Source: Cutaneotrichosporon cavernicola
Taxonomy: Eukaryota; Basidiomycota; Tremellomycetes; Trichosporonales; Trichosporonaceae
Length of the DNA: 64,000 bases
Direction: 5' to 3'
Assembly (NCBI RefSeq): GCF_030864355.1
Contig: NC_083394.1
Coordinates: forward strand, 2,480,001 to 2,544,000
The translations under genes and the position numbers were made by a program. The notes under the pieces are model-generated. The model did no database searches. It was not told the origin of the DNA and worked only from the letters and a program-made list of their open reading frames with translations. Shown piece after piece: positions 11,164 through 23,337 of the stretch (the stretch's first letter is position 1; each line of letters begins with the position of its first letter).

Positions 11164-13319
11164 ATGCCCCAACTCCCACTCGACTCTCGCTACAGGCCGC
11201 GAAGCAGGACAACTGGCTATCTCAAGTCGTTGACGCCTTGTCTCGGCGCCTTCGTCCTCTTGTCGATCGGCCTTGTCAGCTACTCGCTGCTCTCGCAGTT
11301 ATACTCCCCTGCCACCGTGAATCAACTAGGATGGCAAGCATGGGACACCATTGACTTTGATCTGGATGCCCAGGAACAGGCGGCGCTTGGGAACGACACT
11401 CAAGGAGACGTTGGACAACAACTCGACGTCTGGGTAGTGCTGTAACTAAATGTAGCTGACTGAACAGGACCCGATTGCTAAGCACACGACAGGAAGTGAG
11501 TGCTTCCAGACGTCAAGGCGTCAGCGTTGACTGCGAGCTAACGATAGTCACGGAGCTCGCAGTCGTGACATGCTTCCTCTCACCCAAGATCATCACCTAC
11601 TGTCAGCCCAAGACGACCCCCGAGGAGGACACGGCCAAGGGCCAGTGGGTACTGGTGGACAGTGACCTGAACCACCGCACAGGTCTGACGTGAGATCCCC
11701 CGCAGCCGCTCTAACCCAGCTTCCTGTACCTCTACTACCGGCGCACGCGGCGCCTTGACGTTGCTCTCGTGACAGACCTGCAAATCGTGCCGGACCCGCC
11801 GCCCACTGAGCTTGTAGCCGACGGCTGGTTGCAGGCCCCTGGCAATCTACGTTCGGGCGTATTTCCACGCCAGCCCAAGTTGAGGCTCCTTTACAAGATC
11901 GAGGCGCAGGGCAAACGCCAGCACATCACCGAGGTGATGCCACACTTTGGTGATGGCGCGCCGTTCTTCGGCTTTGAGCGCGTTCCAGGTGGAAAGGTCG
12001 TCGACGGCAAGAAGGGGCGATGGCAGAGTGTGGACATTGTCTACCGTCGCGGCAACCCCATCGCGCCCGCGATCGAGGCACCCAAGTTCCGCATCGACGG
12101 GTCGTTCAAGATCATGCAGATCGCAGACCTGCATTTCTCGGTCGGCAAAGGCGAGTGTCGCGACACGGATAAGAACCCATGTGCAGCATACCCGGACACG
12201 GCGGCATGGCTGGCCGAAGCACTTGATGCCGAGAAGCCCGACATGGTCGTGTTCTCAGGTGACCAGCTCAATGGGCAGAAGACGAGCTACGACAGCCTCA
12301 GCGTGCTCGCCACGTTTGCCGAGCCCGTGATCGCCCGCAAGATCCAGTGGGCAGCAGTATTCGGTGCGTCTGCGGTTCGCCTTGGCTGACACTAGGAAAT
12401 CACGACAGCGAGATTGCAGATGATCGTGAGATGCAGATGCGTGCTCTCGCGAGCATGCCGTATAGCCTCGCTCGACTCGGTCCGGCTGAAGTTGCGGGCG
12501 TAGGCAATTGTGAGTCTTCCATCCAGAGACATCTTGTCTGCCAAACTACAGACCACCCTGACTTTAGACGACGTGCGCATCCTCTCACCAGACGCCTCAC
12601 GCACCCACATCTTCACCCTCTACTTCCTCGACTCTGGTGCGTACAAGAAGTCGATGTTGCCGTTTGTCCAGCCCGGTTACGACTACATCCGCGAGTCACA
12701 GACCGAGTGGTTTCGCAAGACCTCTGCGACCGTCGACCCGATCGAGCGACCCTTCCGCCCCGATGGGGCTGACGATCTCGGCAAGATCTGGAAGCGACGA
12801 CTGGGTCGACGGCAGTCGACCCCGACGTTCGCAAAGCCAAACGCCATGATGTGGTTCCACATCCCGCTGGTCGAAGCCTATGACCCGGCGGATCCGACGG
12901 ATGATGCTGCCTTTGCGGACAGCAAGCTCAACCTCGGCACGTCCGACGCGCCTGACGACAAGAGTGTCAGTAGGCTTACGAACGGGGGCTTCTTCTCCAA
13001 CGGCATCGAGAAAATGCTGGAGAGCGATGGCGAACGACGCACCGAGGTCAAGGTCCTTAGCCACGGGCACGTCCACAACACGGACCGCTGCCGGCGGGTA
13101 CGTGGCGTGTGGATGTGCTTCAACGGCGGCTCGTCGTATGGTGGTTATGGTAAAGTGGGCTTTGACCGTCGTGTGCGCTTGTATGATGTGACCGACTGGG
13201 GAGAGACCATCAGCACGTACAAGCGGCTCACGAGCGGCGAGATCATCGACCGACAGGTCCTGGTTGGTGCAGGTGCTCCAGCGGGGTGGGGTAAATGGTT
13301 CGAAGCTAGATATGTATAG
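11164..13319 (+). CDS. DCR2-like calcineurin-fold phosphoesterase
   Basis: Six exons: 11164-11433, 11468-11495, 11548-11689, 11720-12363, 12396-12509, 12568-13319; about 649 aa. One membrane span near the N-terminus (LTPCLGAFVLLSIGLVSYSLL) makes it a type II membrane protein. The metallophosphatase core has QIADLHFSVGKGECRD (metal site 1), VFSGDQLNG, VFGNHD (Asn-His joined across the 12364-12395 intron), WFHIPLVE and a late SHGHVHNTD. The spacing of DLH, GDQ, GNHD and GHVH plus the IADLHFSVGKGECRD context is that of yeast Dcr2 relatives rather than generic acid phosphatases. Dcr2 acts on Sic1 and on the unfolded-protein-response kinase Ire1; the same role here is inferred. Start: the first ATG of the frame; upstream codons lack an ATG. 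The intron 11690-11719 is only 30 nt. Confidence 0.85.
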
Positions 13320-13399
13320 AGCGTTTGTGTACACAGTTGTATCGTTCGGGATGCATAATGCTTTATGCTCTAGCTAAGGTCTACATCGGCGAGCTCGTC

Positions 13400-15690
13400 C
13401 TATGCCGAAGGCTTGACGTCCTCCTTCTCCTTAATGACCTCACCAGCCTTCACCTCCTCGTTTGTGTCGATCAATGAGGCGGGGTTTTCGGAGGAGACTG
13501 CTGCCTTCGCCTTGGCCTCATCCGGAGTGTCGACTAAGGCGATGTCCTCCCCGGCTTCCTTGGGATCAGACTGGGCTTCATCACCATCAGCCTTGACGGC
13601 CATCTCCTTCTTGTCCGTGTCCAACTCGACAACAACCTCCGGCTTCTTCCTCAAGTCAGCAACACCCTCCTCGGAGTTGGCGTCCTCCTTGTAATCAGCT
13701 TCGTCCTCATGAGGAGCTGGCTCGACAGCGGCCTCCCCTCTCACCGTCTCGGCCGCCGACCCGACAGTCGCGTCGTTGGTGGACGGTTTCTCGATGGGAA
13801 CCTCTCCTGCAGGTCCGTCGGATTCGGCCGTCTCAGCGGCAGCAGTTGCGCCAACAACAGGCTCTTCCGCCTTCCCAACGTTCGTCGCCGCCAAATCCGC
13901 CTCGGCCTCCTTCCTCGACTTCGTTACAGGCTTCGACGTGGGGCTAGCCGTTTCTTGCGCAGGAGCGGTTTGGACATCAGAGTCGCCTTTGAACTCCTCC
14001 CTGGCCTCAGTCGAGTCCTTTCCTGCGGCGTCAGGTTGGTCGTACGCAGGCGGACCGTCGATCTCTTTGACCTCCTTGATCTCCTCCTCCATTGGTGTGT
14101 AGCCGACGGGGGCAGAGATCGGGCCATCGGTCGATGGCGCCTGGATATGGACGATCGGGGTCTGCATGACGGGCGAAGCGATGGACTCGTCGCCGTCACT
14201 CAGCTGGGTGCGTATATGGGGCGTCGGCTTGCTCCCACTGCCGGAACCAGAGGTTGGGAACTTGAAGCCACGGTCGAGCCGGCCGTCCGACTCGGGGCGC
14301 GGGCTGCGGGATCGCTGCTGCGTGACCGGCCCTCCGGTGCTCGTCTTCCGTTCGTTGCCTAGGGATCCTGATCGTTCGACACTCGGTGCGAACGAGCCCT
14401 GTCGTGACGACGGGCTCATGGCCGGGCCCGTGTTGCTCATGCGCGCAACAGTCTCCGGGCTTGGCGAGCGGACCTCCGGTTGCTCGCGTACTGGAGACCC
14501 TGATCCGCCTACAGGAAGCGATGAGTGTTTCAAGTCGGACGGGCGACGGAATGGAGCAGAACCTGAGCTCGAATCCCTTGGCGCTGACGGCGACGGAAGG
14601 AGGTAGTTGGCGATGGGCACCAGTCTGATGTCAGCTCGTCGAGATGATACCCGCAATCCACTCACCGCCTCTCAGCCGCAACGGCAAGAAGCCAGCTGGG
14701 GCTCACGACGGGGAGGTTGGCGGCCACAGCCTTTTCGTACGCCTCGTCTATGTGGCTACCACTTCCATTGTCGCCATCGCTGAGAAGCGCCGACGAGCAG
14801 ACGAAGTGCGTGGTGGCAGTTGAGATATGGGGCGCCTCGCGCGCCCCGATGTCGGTCAAGCAGGTCCGCAACTGAGACAGGAGGGTTGCAGGCTCGATAG
14901 ATCCGAACGTTGGGTAGAGGCCAGTGAGGTTGCTGGTCGTCAATGCGTTCCCCAACATCAAACTCACTCCATGGTGTGCGTCCGAACGCGAATGAGGTTG
15001 GACGGGAAGGTGCCAGCCGTCGTCTTCCTGCAGGTCAGCCGGGTTTGCTGAGATGATCACAGCGGCAGTTACTCACATGACGAGTTGGAACGTGTACTCC
15101 TCGCCGCTTTGAAGGCCGCCCGTCTTCCACTCCGTCTTCTCGTCCTTGGTCCCAACCTCGCCACCGACTCGGCCCCACCGCTGGCCGTTGCGGTACATTT
15201 CGAGCCCGCGGAAGGTGGCGCTGCCGAGATACAGCTCGTTCCATTCCAGTGCTACGCTCGTCTGCGTGACGTTCAATATTTGGAGCTCAGGCTTGGTGGG
15301 TGGGTTGGTGCCGAACGCGTCGAGGATGGATGCTTGAAGCCTTTCGAAAGAGCTCTGAGCCGTGCGCTCTGCCTCAAGGTCGCGCGTGACTGTGATGGTG
15401 AGGATGGAGCCTGGGCCGAGGGGTGGCTCATTGGGTGATGGTTCTGGGATGAGGAGCGAAGGGAACTCGAGGAGGTGCGAGTTAGGTCCAAGGAGGATGG
15501 CCTGACGCATCAACTGACGCTCGAGATGAGGAACTTACCATGCCCGCATCGAGCTTGCCGAGAGTGAACGTGACTACAGCCGTGAGCTGATTGTTTCGAT
15601 TCTCCCGAAACGCGCAACACGTTGCGACTTACACTTCTCCATTTTGTTCTGTTTGGACGCGTCGGAGGACCCACGCTGTTTCGCCGCCAT
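13400..15690 (-). CDS. CHS5: Exomer scaffold Chs5 (chitin synthase export)
   Basis: Six exons on the minus strand: 15633-15690, 15539-15573, 15077-15501, 14968-15027, 14666-14932, 13400-14624; about 689 aa. After a short Lys/Ser-rich start comes [19 protein letters not shown] and [10 protein letters not shown], the dimerisation segment of Chs5. An FN3 domain follows ([34 protein letters not shown]), then a BRCT domain ([31 protein letters not shown]). The last 400 residues are an acidic, Ser/Glu/Ala-rich disordered tail encoded by one exon. In yeast, exomer (Chs5 plus ChAPs) sorts chitin synthase Chs3 from the trans-Golgi to the surface. The gene is convergent with the DCR2-like gene, 80 bp between stops. 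Confidence 0.93.
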
Positions 15691-16400
15691 TGTTAAGATA
15701 ATCTCAACGTTGGTGGACGGGATGAACGCGTCGTCGTGGTCAAAGAAGGTTGTGTGTATATGGTCGGGCGGGATGACTGTGGAGAGGAGAGGATGTGGAT
15801 TTGGATGTCGATGTGGATGGTTGTGGCCTAAGCCAGAGTCCAGAGGCCATAGGAGCGAGACGTAGGGGGAGGAGACGAGTAGGAGGTAGGAGGTTGGACG
15901 TGTCATCTCACCACGTGGTCAACCCTGTGACACAAAATCATTATCCTGCCCCACTCCATTCTTCCTCGAACATCCATCACATGACATGTCAAGATCAGTC
16001 AAGATGTCGAAACTCGGTTCACAAGTTCCAGCTGTTTGCCTGTCGTACTTTATCGTCACCCAAGGACGCTGATCACTCTTGGGCTTGTAGTTACTTGACT
16101 ATTGGGGACACGGGACCAGGCCATGCATCCGCACACCTGTGACGAGGCTGCCACGTGAGATAACTATTACGCACCACCCTCGAGATCACGTGAGGTACAT
16201 GGTTGTGTGACCAGAGGAGAAGGCGTGGCATCAAGACAGCGTTGGCTGACGAATGTGAAAGTTCCCACACTGCGCACAGGGCTGTTGGCGATGAGGGGAT
16301 TGTGACGTGAGTCGGGAACAAGCTCCAACAGCCGATCTTTACAACACTTCTCCCGGGCTCTCTGATATAGTGTTTGGTGGCGTTCATGGGACCTTGTATT

Positions 16401-16426
16401 TGTCTTGCATGCACGTACATGCATCC
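16401..16426 (+). repeat. Left arm of perfect 26-bp inverted repeat
   Basis: Begins tgtcttgcatgcacgtacat and ends gcatcc. Its exact reverse complement lies at 16506-16531, 79 bp away. Each arm itself contains alternating purine-pyrimidine TGCATGCACGTACATGCA, itself nearly palindromic. Confidence 0.85.
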
Positions 16427-16505
16427 ATTAATTCCCCTTTCTTGCTTTGACATGTCTCAAACCAAATGCACTTGAACGTCGGTCGATTCCTTGGAAGCGC
16501 CACTC

Positions 16506-16531
16506 GGATGCATGTACGTGCATGCAAGACA
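16506..16531 (-). repeat. Right arm of perfect 26-bp inverted repeat
   Basis: Begins ggatgcatgtacgtgcatgc and ends aagaca; the reverse complement of 16401-16426 with no mismatch. The sequences just outside the arms do not match each other, so I see no target-site duplication. Confidence 0.85.
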
Positions 16532-16609
16532 GAGTTTCACAACTTCGGCGTTGACCGCTTTATTCCAGGCAACGAGCGTGGATGTACAGTATGCGCTGGG
16601 GAAGTGTAA

Positions 16610-16725
16610 AGTGGGGAGGGAAGACAGGGAGACGTGCCAGAGAAATGGGAAGGAGAGGGGAGGGGAGGGGTGGGGGGGGGGGGAAGGGGAGGGGGGGAGG
16701 GGAGGGGGGAGGTTTGAGAACGATC
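16610..16725 (+). repeat. Polypurine, G-rich tract
   Basis: Over 100 bases almost only G and A, with a G12-class run near 16672-16683 and many GGGG groups separated by one or two bases. It could form G-quadruplex or triplex DNA. It is also a likely place for assembly error. Confidence 0.7.
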
Positions 16726-18026
16726 GAGGGAGAATCGGAGAACCACGGTTAGGGCCCTAATGGTGGCGGCGGGCCCGGGTGATACGGGACTGGGCCCATG
16801 GCCCATAACCCAAAGGATCCTTTCGACTTGCTCGGTTGAGCTGCAAGCCCACGAGGACCTCCCCTTTCCCTCTGGGCCCGCGGGCCCACGCCCGCATCAC
16901 CTGTCGTCGTGTTAAACAGACGGTGTTCGTGGCATGGCCAGCCGAGGCTGTTACTTGGGATTGCACTTCGACTTGTCAGTTGTAATGGTGCCAACGGCTG
17001 TATGGATGACATGAATGGTTGATCAGTTAGCCCAATTGACCCAACTAAACTAGTAATTGGCAGAGTGTTGTGTTGCTTGGGCCATGGGCCATTTGCCATT
17101 GGCCAAGTGCTAACTAACGGTGACGCAGAAGGTGGTGGGTTGCTTGAATTGCCTTGGTGGGAATGGCAAGGACGACGCTGGTTGGCTAGGGCTAGGTGAA
17201 TTTTGAGGCAAAGCGGAGGCAAAGTTGGTTCAAGACCGGGGGTATGGGCGTTGAGGTGAGGGTCACGGGTGGCGGCACGGTCAAACCTGGCGACGACGAG
17301 GGCAGCGGCGGCGGGCCCGGACTGGGGCGTTGGGCTGCCACCCCGTAGCCCTCGTACCCCCGTACCCCCGCCAGTAAACCAACCAACCGAAAGGGTTCCG
17401 TCGGGCGCACGTCGTCCAACCCCCACCACCACTCCAACACCATTCCCTCCATCCTCATCACCATCACAAGCCTCACCGTCGACATTGCATCCATAGACCT
17501 GCAGCCAGGTACATTCAAATCACCTCGATCTCGCCCAAACCCGATCACCCCAACCCCATTTCGACCACCATCCAAACCAAACCACAACCTCCGATCCGCT
17601 CCCCGGGCTCACCCAGACCACCCGCGGTCACCATCGCCTACCCCAGTGCTCGTCGTCGCCATTAAACAAGCATTCGTTGTTTGGTGAGTAAAAGTGCAAT
17701 CACAACCGCACAATAGGAGTGTGCATGTCACTTTGACCTAGAACTCCCATCACTCCGTACTTTGTCAGAAGGCCAGACTCTAAGAACCACCTTCCTTCAT
17801 GTGAACGCAACCATTCTTGCTCCCCGTCTGGCATCCAGCCCTTGCCATCTCTCGTCATCCATTCACCGTCTCCGCATCGCTTCTTACGTCCATCACTGTT
17901 GGGGCAATGCACGCCCATGGACCAATCGGTCGCGTTTCATTTCCGCCAGACGCGTCGAAAGTAAAGTCGCTGATCAACCTCAGGTAGATACTTAGTGTCC
18001 GTCCTGCTGCCTCAACGCCGGTCAAC

Positions 18027-21000
18027 ATGCAGTCTGAGGAGTCGTCACCAGAGCCTCAGTACCGTCCAATTACCAACGTGGGCCACTCGAACAATGTGCA
18101 TGCGGGGAATCATGTCTCCGCACAGTCGAGCGGTCTCCCAACGGTAAGCACTACCGTCCTGGACTACGCTGATGCCTCCAGCCCCGCCAGATCATCTTGA
18201 AACCACCCAAGATGGCCTCTGAGGATGACTTGACTCCGGAACCGTCAGATGTCGACGATGCAGAGGGCGAGGAGGAGGTCGATGGTAGCGAAGCAATGGT
18301 GAGGGAAGGTTGGATGATTCGCAATGCTGACTACCAGGGCACAGCGCCAGTCTCTAACATGGACAGCGAGTCGGACGACCAGTCGGACGACGAGTTCGAC
18401 GACGATGATGGAGATGATGATCCCGACTTTGGTGCGAGCAAGAAGCCAAAGGGCAAAGGTCCCCCCAAGCTCAAGAAGTGTAGGTGCCAATTCTGCGGTT
18501 TCGCAGTATGGGAGAGAGGCGGGAACTGACATTGTCAGCTACAGTGGGCCTCTTCCCCTCTGTTCGCCGCGCCGGATCCAACTCGTCAGACGAGGACTAC
18601 GCCGCTAAGTCGCACAAGAAGAAGTTCTTCCAGCGCTCCGGAGCCCACTCGCGCGGCACAGCAACACCCGACACAAGCTTCGGCGCATCAGACGACGGCT
18701 CTTCCTGGCGCCGTGGTGCGGCTCGCAAAGTGGTCACCTACAATGAGGCCAACGTCGACTACGGACTCGACAGCGACGGAGATGACGACATGTTCTACGG
18801 ACGCGAAGTACCCATTGGTGAGCAATTGATGCCACACGCACTAACTGCTCAGAGAACGGGGCTGTTGCGGACGAGATCGACCTTGTTTTGTCCCATAGTC
18901 GTGACGACGAGCACAAGAACGACGAGACGGACGATCCTCAGACCAACTTGGTGAGTTGCACGGTCGAGCGGCGTTGACTCTCAGCGGTTCCACATCAAGT
19001 GGAAGGGTTACAGTCACATCCACAACACGGACGAGCTCTACTCGTTCCTCAAGGGGTACAAGGGCTTCAAGAAGGTTGAGAACTACATACAAAGGGTCTG
19101 GCTCGTCCAGCAAGCCTATCACCATCCAACTCCGGACGCCAAGTGGAAGCCCAGTCGTGAAGACCTCGAGCAATACGAGATCGACTGTGAGCGGATCCGC
19201 GAGACTCAAGAGAGTTACAAAACCGTGGAACGCGTGGTCGGCGAGAAGGAGGAGATGCGGGACGGCCAGCGCGTGACCCTCTTCCTCTGCAAGTGGACCA
19301 ACCTTCATTATGCCGAGTGCACCTGGGAATGTGAGTTGCCAGCAGGCGTTCATTGCTGACATTTAGCTTATGACGAGATCAAGGGCCAGGCTCAAGAGGC
19401 CATCACAGAGTATCACGAACGCATGGCCCGCCCGACTGTCCCTGCCCGTTCCGCCAACTATCCCATCCACTCCCGCCCCGCGTACGTGAAGATCTCCGAG
19501 GATCCCGAGTACCTTCAAAGTTGTGGCCAGCTTAAGCCTTTCCAACTCACGGGTCTCAACTGGCTGGCCTATTTGTGGTGTAAGGGCGGCCACGGAGGCA
19601 TGCTGGCGGACGAGATGGGCTTGGGCAAGACTGTTCAGTCGGTCAGTTTTCTGTCTTACCTCTTCCACACCCAGAAGCAGTATGGGCCCTTCTTGGTCGT
19701 CGTGCCTCTCTCAACGATCAACGCCTGGCAAATGCAGTTCCGTACCTGGGCACCCGACCTCAACGTTATCATGTACATGGGCTCTGCGGCATCGCGCGAG
19801 ATGATCCGCCAGACCGAGTTCGGCCCTCCTAAGAACCTCAAATTCAACGTCCTCCTCACGACGTACGAATTCATCCTCAAGGACCGTGCCGATCTCCAGC
19901 AGATCAAGTGGCAAGTGCTCGAGGTCGATGAGGCCCACCGCCTCAAGAACAGCGACTCGCAGTTGTACGACGCACTGCAGAGCTTCTCCACAGGGTTCCG
20001 CCTGCTCATCACTGGTACGCCACTCCAGAACAACGTAAAGGGTGAGTTGGGGAGAGGCAGGCTGTACTTACGTCAGAACTTCTCGCTCTCTTGCACTTCA
20101 TCGAGCCCGAGGAGTTCCAGCTCGCCAACGATTTCGAGCTGGGCGATGCGGAGCAGGAGGCCAAGATCAAGGCTCTCAACTCGCAGCTTGAGACTCTCAT
20201 GCTTCGTCGCCTCAAAAAGGATGTCGTCAAAGAGCTCCCCACCAAGTCAGAGTCGATTCTGCGTGTTGAGATGTCCGGTCTTCAGCAGCACTACTACAAG
20301 AGTGAGCGCGTGGTTCATCAACGCTAACCGCCAGATATCCTCACGAAGAACTTCGCTGTACTCAGCAAGGGCGGCACACAGAATGTTTCTTTGATGAACG
20401 TTGCGATGGAGCTGAAGAAGGCTGCCAACCACCCGTATCTTTTTGACGGTGCTGAAGATCGCACAAAGCCAGTAAACGAACTGCTCCGCAGCCTCGTCAT
20501 GAACTCGGGCAAGATGGTTCTTCTCGACAAGCTTCTCGCTCGCCTCAAGGCTGATGGGCACCGGGTCCTTATCTTTAGCCAGATGGTCCGCTTGCTAGAC
20601 ATCATCTCGGACTACATGGCCGCGCGCGGCTATGTTCATCAGCGTTTGGATGGCACTGTCCCTAGCGACGTCCGCAAGAAGAGTATCGAGCACTTCAACG
20701 CCCCTGGTTCTCCTGATTTTGCTTTCCTTCTCTCCACTCGCGCGGGCGGTCTCGGTATCAACCTCGAGACGGCCGACACAGTCATCATCTTCGACAGCGA
20801 CTACAACCCGCAGAACGACCTGCAGGCGATGGCGCGTGCACACCGTATCGGCCAGACGCGTCACGTCAACATTTACCGCTTCGTCACCAAGGGGACAATC
20901 GAGGAGGACATCCTCGAACGCGCAAAGCGCAAGATGATCCTCGAGTATGCGAGTGAGTACTTGCCCAATGAGCGTGAACATGACACTGACCTGACAGTCA

Positions 21001-22918
21001 TCAACCAGACCGACACGAGCGGCGGCCATATCAATGGAACCTCCACTCCCAAGGACAAGAACGGCGACTTCTCCAAGGAAGAGTTGGCTGCGATCCTCAA
21101 GTTCGGAGCCAGGTCGATGTTCCAGGCCGACGAGAATGCTCAGAACGAGAAGCTCGATGCCATGGACCTGGACGATATTCTCACCAAGGCTGACAACTTC
21201 GACACGGAGGCAGCGGCTGCTCCAGCAGGGACCTCCTCGGGCGGCGAGGCCTTCTTGGCACAGTTTGCCGCTATCCAGGACGTCAAGAACGACACCGATG
21301 ACCTCAGCTGGGATGACATCATCCCTGTTGATGAGCGTGTTAAGATGGACGAGGATGAGAGCCGGGCACTGCAAGCCGAAGAGATGGGGTCGCGCAAACG
21401 AGCAGCTGCTCGCGCGCCAGGTGCATACGAGGGCATGGACGAAGCTGAGCCCGAACTCCGCGACAGCAAGGCTCCTTCTCCTTCAGAACGCAAGGCCAAG
21501 GTCACAGGCCCTCGGAAGAGCAATGCGCAAAGGGCCATTGAGCTCAAGGGTTAGTAGCCGTTTGAATCTCGCGCTGATGGACAGACCGTGACCTTCGTGT
21601 TCTCATCCGTGGTCTGCAGAAGTGGGGTCCCATCCGCACTCGATACGACACCATTGTCGAGGAGGCCAAGCTGGCTGCCAAGAACCGCGTCGTCATCATC
21701 CAGACTTGCGACGATATCCTCAACCAGGCAGAAGAGGCTGTTGCGGCGCACAAGAATGAGTTGCGCGCAATGCAGGAGCGTGGGGAGACGATTTCGTCCT
21801 CGTTGAGGCAAAAAGCTATCCTCTTCACGTTCCGCGGCATCCAGGGTATCAATGCCGAGACAGTCGTCGCCCGCCATTACGAGCTCAAGGCGTTGGTCGA
21901 GCACTTCAGACGCGTCGACGACGTTGAGAAGTACGCCATTCCTCACGACAACCTCAAGCCTACCATGAACTGGAGCGTGGAGTGGGGTCCAAAGGATGAC
22001 GCCCGCCTCCTGATCGGCATTTGGAAGTACGGCTTCGGCGCGTGGGAGTCCATCAAATCTGTACGCACCTAGTGATAATTTCACAGTACTGACCGACTCA
22101 GGATTATAACCTCCACCTGCAAGACATGATCTTCCTTGAGGATCCCAAGATGAAGGACCCAGGAGCTCCTAAGGCGGGCATCCCTGGCCCCATTCACCTT
22201 GTTCGCCGTGGTGACTATCTCTGTGGTCTCATCAGGGAATACGAGGAGAACCGACGCATGCTCATAGAGCAACAGGCGGTCATTGCGAACATGCCGGTGA
22301 AAGAAGGCTTTGGGTACGACCACCCACCAATCCCTTCAGCTTCCGCCACCACCTCCTTCAAACCGCCATCGATCACCCCGTCGGCTTCCAACAAGGCCGA
22401 CAAAGGAAAGCGTCGCAAGACGCCTGAGTACACCGACTCCGAGGACGACGAGAGCTACGACTCCATGGATGAAGATGCCATCAAGGAACTTTTGAGGCCG
22501 GCTAAGAAGCATCTGGTGAGGTTCATACTGAAGGTTGCTCACCCTTGCAGAAGAAGCTGAAGTCGGGGACCGAAAACTTGTCTCGCGAGGAGAAGATTGC
22601 TGCACTCAAGGAGTGCGTAGCCGGCATTGGCTCCCGGATCGACGAGATTGTTGCCGAGAAGGCGTCCCAAGGGCAAGACGGTTCGAAATGGCGCAAACAT
22701 TGCTGGGTGTGAGTCGCTCGTGTTGCTGAAGTTTGTCATGCTGAAGCTGCAGCTTTGCCTCCTTCTTCTGGCCTCGACAAGGTGTCAACTACCAGAAGCT
22801 CATGGACATTCACTCCAAACTGGCAAAGGAGTCAAGTCCAGCGCCAAAGAAGGCGAAACGCAAGGGAGAAGCAGCAGAAGGTGGAGGGAAGAAGCGAGTA
22901 AAGAAGGAGATAGATTGA
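18027..22918 (+). CDS. CHD1: Chromodomain-helicase-DNA-binding remodeller CHD1
   Basis: Fourteen exons: 18027-18143, 18191-18298, 18338-18479, 18539-18817, 18853-18950, 18985-19330, 19367-20041, 20077-20301, 20335-20952, 20998-21549, 21585-22060, 22102-22515, 22551-22708, 22753-22918; about 1457 aa. An acidic, Ser-rich N-terminus precedes two chromodomains ([35 protein letters not shown]). The Snf2 ATPase has [11 protein letters not shown] (Walker A), VDEAHRLKN (DEAH box), [39 protein letters not shown] and [20 protein letters not shown]-type DNA-binding region ([20 protein letters not shown]) and the CHD1 C-terminal helical domain ([18 protein letters not shown]) follow. Known role: nucleosome spacing and transcription elongation. 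The 39-nt intron 18299-18337 has no in-frame stop, so retention would add 13 residues. Confidence 0.96.
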
Positions 22919-23337
22919 GGAGTTGGTGAATGGGCGGAGGTGAGAAAGATAGCGCAAGCGCTATGTACAATGGTCTACAGTCTCTTTCCGTCACTATGAT
23001 GTGTTTGATGGTCTCGTTCTTAGAGCTTTGTAGCTCCGCTCGCCAGATTTGCAGTCGAATGCATGTACTCTGTGTGACAGTACATAAAATATACTGTAAT
23101 AGAGTAGGAAATGGAACATTTCAGAGCTGGAGGACTTTTGGCTCCGATCTCCGTATATCCCCATTCAGTATTCCCTCTGACCAGCATTGTAACCTCCTAA
23201 AGTATATTCCTTCCTATACTCCTGACTATACATCACATTGCATTCCACTAACCAACGCCACCAATCGCCCTCTACTTCAGACTCCAGCTACATCTTCTTG
23301 CTGATTCCCATAATTCCACAATTTCACAACGACACTG
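22919..23337. other. Intergenic, AT-rich
   Basis: Distinctly AT-richer than the flanks, with tacataaaatatactgtaat near 23082. Probable CHD1 3' processing region and the promoter of the zinc-cluster gene. No gene was seen. Confidence 0.5.

Larger units (their letters stand above)
15691..18026. other. Long intergenic region without a recognised gene
   Basis: No reading frame here has credible codon texture. Contents: the 26-bp inverted repeat pair (16401-16531), a polypurine G-rich tract (16610-16725), clustered GGGCCC/CCATGG palindromes (16750-17100), and a C/A-rich leader before CHD1 (about 17340-17650 and on). The open minus-strand frame at 16749-17432 is Gly/Pro-rich low complexity and was not called. 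Confidence 0.5.

Noticed and set aside
16401..16531. Calling the inverted repeat a MITE or insertion element
   Set aside because: No target-site duplication and no second copy in the window.
16749..17432. 227-codon minus-strand open frame
   Set aside because: Gly/Pro/Ser-rich low complexity from GC-rich palindromic DNA, no domain, no splice partners.
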